From positions 1 to 64,000 of the forward strand of contig VGFS01000009.1 of assembly GCA_016868785.1 (NCBI GenBank): 64,000 nt of DNA. The letters are read 5' to 3'. The notes below the pieces were generated by a model. The model was not told the origin of the DNA. It saw only the letters and a list, made by a program, of their open reading frames with translations, and made no database searches. The position numbers were made by a program, and so were the translations under genes. The DNA is from Bacteroidota bacterium (GTDB taxonomy: Bacteria > Bacteroidota > Bacteroidia > NS11-12g > UBA955). Position 1 is the stretch's first letter; each line of letters opens with the position of its first letter. This document shows positions 61,815 to 64,000 of the stretch, one piece after another.

Positions 61815-62471
61815 ATGTCTGGAATGATTGCACCTTCTATTTTATCTGCCGATTTCGGCAAACTTTACGATGAGATCGACATGATCAATAACAGCGAGGC
61901 CGATTGGTTTCACGTAGATGTCATGGACGGGGTATTTGTGCCCAACATTTCTTTTGGATTTCCAGTCATGAAGCCTTTGATGGCCCGGGCGCAAAAACCT
62001 TTGGATGTGCATCTAATGATCGTTGACCCCGACCGCTACACGAAGGCCTTTGCCGATGCTGGCGCCCATGTACTCACCGTTCACGTTGAGGCTTGCACCC
62101 ATTTGCATCGCACCCTCACTAACATCAAAAACCACAACATGAAAGCCGGGGTGGCCATCAATCCCCACACGCCTGTAGAGTCAATCAAAGAGGTGTTGCA
62201 CTTGTGCGACGTGGTTTGCCTGATGAGCGTGAACCCAGGATTTGGGGGACAATCATTCATCGAAAGAACCTATCAAAAGGTGAAAGACTTGAAAGCCATG
62301 ATTTTGGCTGAAGGCACCCAGACCCTTATTGAAATCGATGGTGGGGTTGTTTTGGGCAATGCCAAATTACTGACCGATGCCGGCGCAGATGTTTTGGTTG
62401 CGGGAAACACCGTTTTTGGCAGTCAAAATCCTACCCAAACCATCGCGGATCTTAAACAACTCATCAAATAA
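61815..62471 (+). CDS. rpe: ribulose-phosphate 3-epimerase
   Basis: 218 aa TIM barrel. Motifs: APSILSADFGKL at the N-terminus, FHVDVMDGVFVPN (metal-binding His and Asp), LDVHLMI, CLMSVNPGFGGQSFI and the late IDGGV with catalytic Asp. It interconverts ribulose 5-phosphate and xylulose 5-phosphate in the pentose phosphate pathway. Length is typical (about 215-225 aa). Confidence 0.97.
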   Translation: MSGMIAPSILSADFGKLYDEIDMINNSEADWFHVDVMDGVFVPNISFGFPVMKPLMARAQKPLDVHLMIVDPDRYTKAFADAGAHVLTVHVEACTHLHRTLTNIKNHNMKAGVAINPHTPVESIKEVLHLCDVVCLMSVNPGFGGQSFIERTYQKVKDLKAMILAEGTQTLIEIDGGVVLGNAKLLTDAGADVLVAGNTVFGSQNPTQTIADLKQLIK

Positions 62472-62499
62472 CGCCGAACTTTTTGCGTTACCTATTTGC

Positions 62500-64000
62500 G
62501 TGAAAAAAACCCTGCTACTCTCTCTGCTTTTGGGCATCACTTTGTGGGTGGGCGCTCAATCGACGGTATCCAAGGGTAGAATTGTCCGTCAACAAGGCAA
62601 TGGCTTTGTTGGGGTTGGCAATGTGAAAGTGCGACTTTCCGATGATGCACAAATTGGTGTTAGCGACTCATCGGGCTATTTTACCGCCAGTGAGCCCCTG
62701 TATGAGGGCGATAAAATCTTTGGATATCTGCGCGGTGAAAAAGTTTTTGGATTTTCCTGGATTGAGGAAAAAAGTGGGATTACGTTAATTACTGTCGGAC
62801 AAGGGTTGGATTTAATTGGTGAAGTTCGAATCAGAATCAACCGAGGAGGTCCATTTTTGGAGGAAATCAAGCCCCAAAAATTGCAACTTAACCCGGCTAT
62901 CGGCGGGGGTATTGAATCTTTGATTAAAACCTTCATCGGCGTTTCTTCGGGCAATGAAATGTCGTCGCAGTTCACCGTAAGGGGTGGGAATTACGATGAA
63001 AACCTGATTTACGTGAATGATGTTGAAATACTACGACCACAATTGATCAGTTCGGGTCAGCAGGAAGGTCTTAGCTTCATCAACCCTGACTTAGTGAACG
63101 CGGTAAAATTCAGCGCCGGTGGTTTTGGTTCTCAATATGGCGATAAGATGAGTTCTGTGTTGGACGTAGACTACATCCGACCCGATAGTTTCAAGGCCTC
63201 TGTAACGCTGGGAACCATGCTCAACAGCGCCATGATCAGTGGCAAAAAAGGCAGATTTTCGGGGTTTTTGGGATTGCGAAATTTCAATAACGGACTCATT
63301 ACCAAGTCGTTGGATGTTAGCGGGAACTATTCTATGCAATTTTCGGATGTGCAAAGTCTCCTGTCATACAAGTTATCCAGACACTGGCATATCGAATTCC
63401 TAGGTAATTTGGCCAGCAACGCCTACCAATTGAATCCAACGAGCAGAACCAGCACCTTTGGAACCATACAGAATGCGTATAGTTTAAATGTTGGCATGGC
63501 GGGACAAGAAGCGCTGAATTATTTGTATGGCATGGGGAACATCAATATCAAATTCAAACCCACCGTTCGAAGTGAATTTCAGTGGATGTTGAATCACACA
63601 GCCATCGCGGAGGAAGAGATTTTTGATGTGGAAGGCGCTTATTTTTTAAGTCAGCTCGATAGAGACTTATCGTCCAAAACCTACGGAAAACCCCTGAAAA
63701 CATTGGGTTACGGTTATTACATCGACCATGGTAGAAACCGCATGCAATCGGGCGTCACCCAATTTGCGCATTTGGGAAGAATTGGAAAAAGCACGGATGC
63801 ATTTTCATGGCATTATAGTCTGCGGGCGAATAAGGAAACGGTGAACGACAAAATTGCCGAATGGTACTACAACGATAGCGCCGAATACAATTTGAGTCCG
63901 TGGGGTGCGTCGCAGGACACGATTCTTTTCGACAATTATATCAAAGCGAGAAACCAAATCAGCACCTTGAGATTGAAAGGCCATTGGGGTGCGCAATGGC
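62500..64000 (+). CDS. TonB-dependent receptor with N-terminal carboxypeptidase-regulatory-like domain (3' end outside window)
   Basis: Open from GTG 62500 to the window end (500 codons). A signal peptide is present (VKKTLLLSLLLGITLWVGAQ). Residues about 22-85 look like a CarboxypepD_reg domain (KGRIVRQ, then VSDSSGYFTA). The plug follows (about 125-220): GIESLIKTFIGVSS, QFTVRGGNYDENLIYVND and FSAGGFGSQYGDKMSSVLDV. The barrel runs to the window edge. The pattern fits Bacteroidota outer-membrane receptors with an unknown ligand. GTG is used because no in-frame ATG precedes the signal peptide. Confidence 0.88.
   Translation, partial: MKKTLLLSLLLGITLWVGAQSTVSKGRIVRQQGNGFVGVGNVKVRLSDDAQIGVSDSSGYFTASEPLYEGDKIFGYLRGEKVFGFSWIEEKSGITLITVGQGLDLIGEVRIRINRGGPFLEEIKPQKLQLNPAIGGGIESLIKTFIGVSSGNEMSSQFTVRGGNYDENLIYVNDVEILRPQLISSGQQEGLSFINPDLVNAVKFSAGGFGSQYGDKMSSVLDVDYIRPDSFKASVTLGTMLNSAMISGKKGRFSGFLGLRNFNNGLITKSLDVSGNYSMQFSDVQSLLSYKLSRHWHIEFLGNLASNAYQLNPTSRTSTFGTIQNAYSLNVGMAGQEALNYLYGMGNINIKFKPTVRSEFQWMLNHTAIAEEEIFDVEGAYFLSQLDRDLSSKTYGKPLKTLGYGYYIDHGRNRMQSGVTQFAHLGRIGKSTDAFSWHYSLRANKETVNDKIAEWYYNDSAEYNLSPWGASQDTILFDNYIKARNQISTLRLKGHWGAQW

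Noticed and set aside
1-64000. tRNA, rRNA, CRISPR arrays, insertion sequences, prophage or toxin-antitoxin genes
   Set aside because: None seen: no regularly spaced repeats, no transposase or integrase, no tRNA-like cloverleaf found by reading. A dedicated RNA search could still find a small RNA.

Overview
The window is a 64 kb piece of a Bacteroidota chromosome, probably from a free-living, aerobically respiring, gliding or type IX secretion (T9SS) lineage. The evidence is: two proteins with T9SS-type C-termini (a Por-type sorting tail at 25268-27109 and a CHU_C gliding-motility C-terminal domain at 51647-54136), two SusC-like TonB receptors, LytTR/LytS signalling, SAICAR synthase of the long type, a DPP IV peptidase, and the Bacteroidota -7 promoter box TAnnTTTG in front of many genes. 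The genus cannot be fixed from the sequence. No rRNA, tRNA, IS element, prophage or CRISPR was found. No stretch above 300 bases lacks a gene; the largest gaps are 29081-29339 and 21045-21294.

Layout. 1-1038: 3' truncated amino acid permease. 1102-4053: exported metal-handling trio (HYC_CC_PP-like Cys/His protein, HMA-domain protein, TonB receptor). 4050-10398 (minus): six genes joined by 4-base ATGA overlaps, running proline dehydrogenase, ccmC, ccmD, ccmE, ccmF, DUF2520 Rossmann protein; CcmE is the CxxxY variant. 10452-12365: dnaX. 12473-15498 (plus): thioredoxin-like protein, SDR, MarC, beta-barrel protein. 15495-17459 (minus): glycosyltransferase and dapD, divergent from a DPP IV peptidase and HMG-CoA lyase (17509-20720). 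20721-23311 (minus): HTH regulator and an operon of a small exported protein, LytS-like kinase and LytTR regulator. 23376-29080 (minus): LTA-synthase-like sulfatase, NHL/PKD T9SS protein, purC, phoH. 29340-32250 (plus): FG-GAP/UnbV lipoprotein, degenerate SAM-hydrolase (DUF62) relative, ABM protein. 32247-37709: FAD-linked oxidase (minus), histidine kinase/OmpR pair (plus), BaiN-like flavoprotein and GT2 (minus). 37681-43711: dnaE, divergent recF, alanine dehydrogenase. 43869-50236 (plus): MltD-like transglycosylase with LysM, DUF4837 lipoprotein, purN, trans-sulfuration enzyme, TIGR02757 protein, trxA, DUF58 protein. 50254-59409 (minus): dihydroorotase, CHU_C protein, phosphoribosyltransferase, hscB, rseP, GNAT, maeB. 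59556-end (plus): fumC, folP, rpe and a 3' truncated TonB receptor.

Most genes are housekeeping. The more unusual layer is organisational: extreme compaction (convergent genes whose stop codons overlap in TTAA or CTAA), -7 boxes only 4-9 bases from start codons (predicted leaderless mRNAs), a textbook terminator hairpin inside the first codons of the sulfatase gene, and a perfect Shine-Dalgarno sequence in front of the TTG start of the LytS kinase, which is unusual for this phylum. I did not find a clearly new multi-gene system such as a defence island; the best candidates for new biology are the metal trio, the ProDH-Ccm chain, the small-protein/LytS/LytT operon and the degenerate DUF62 protein.
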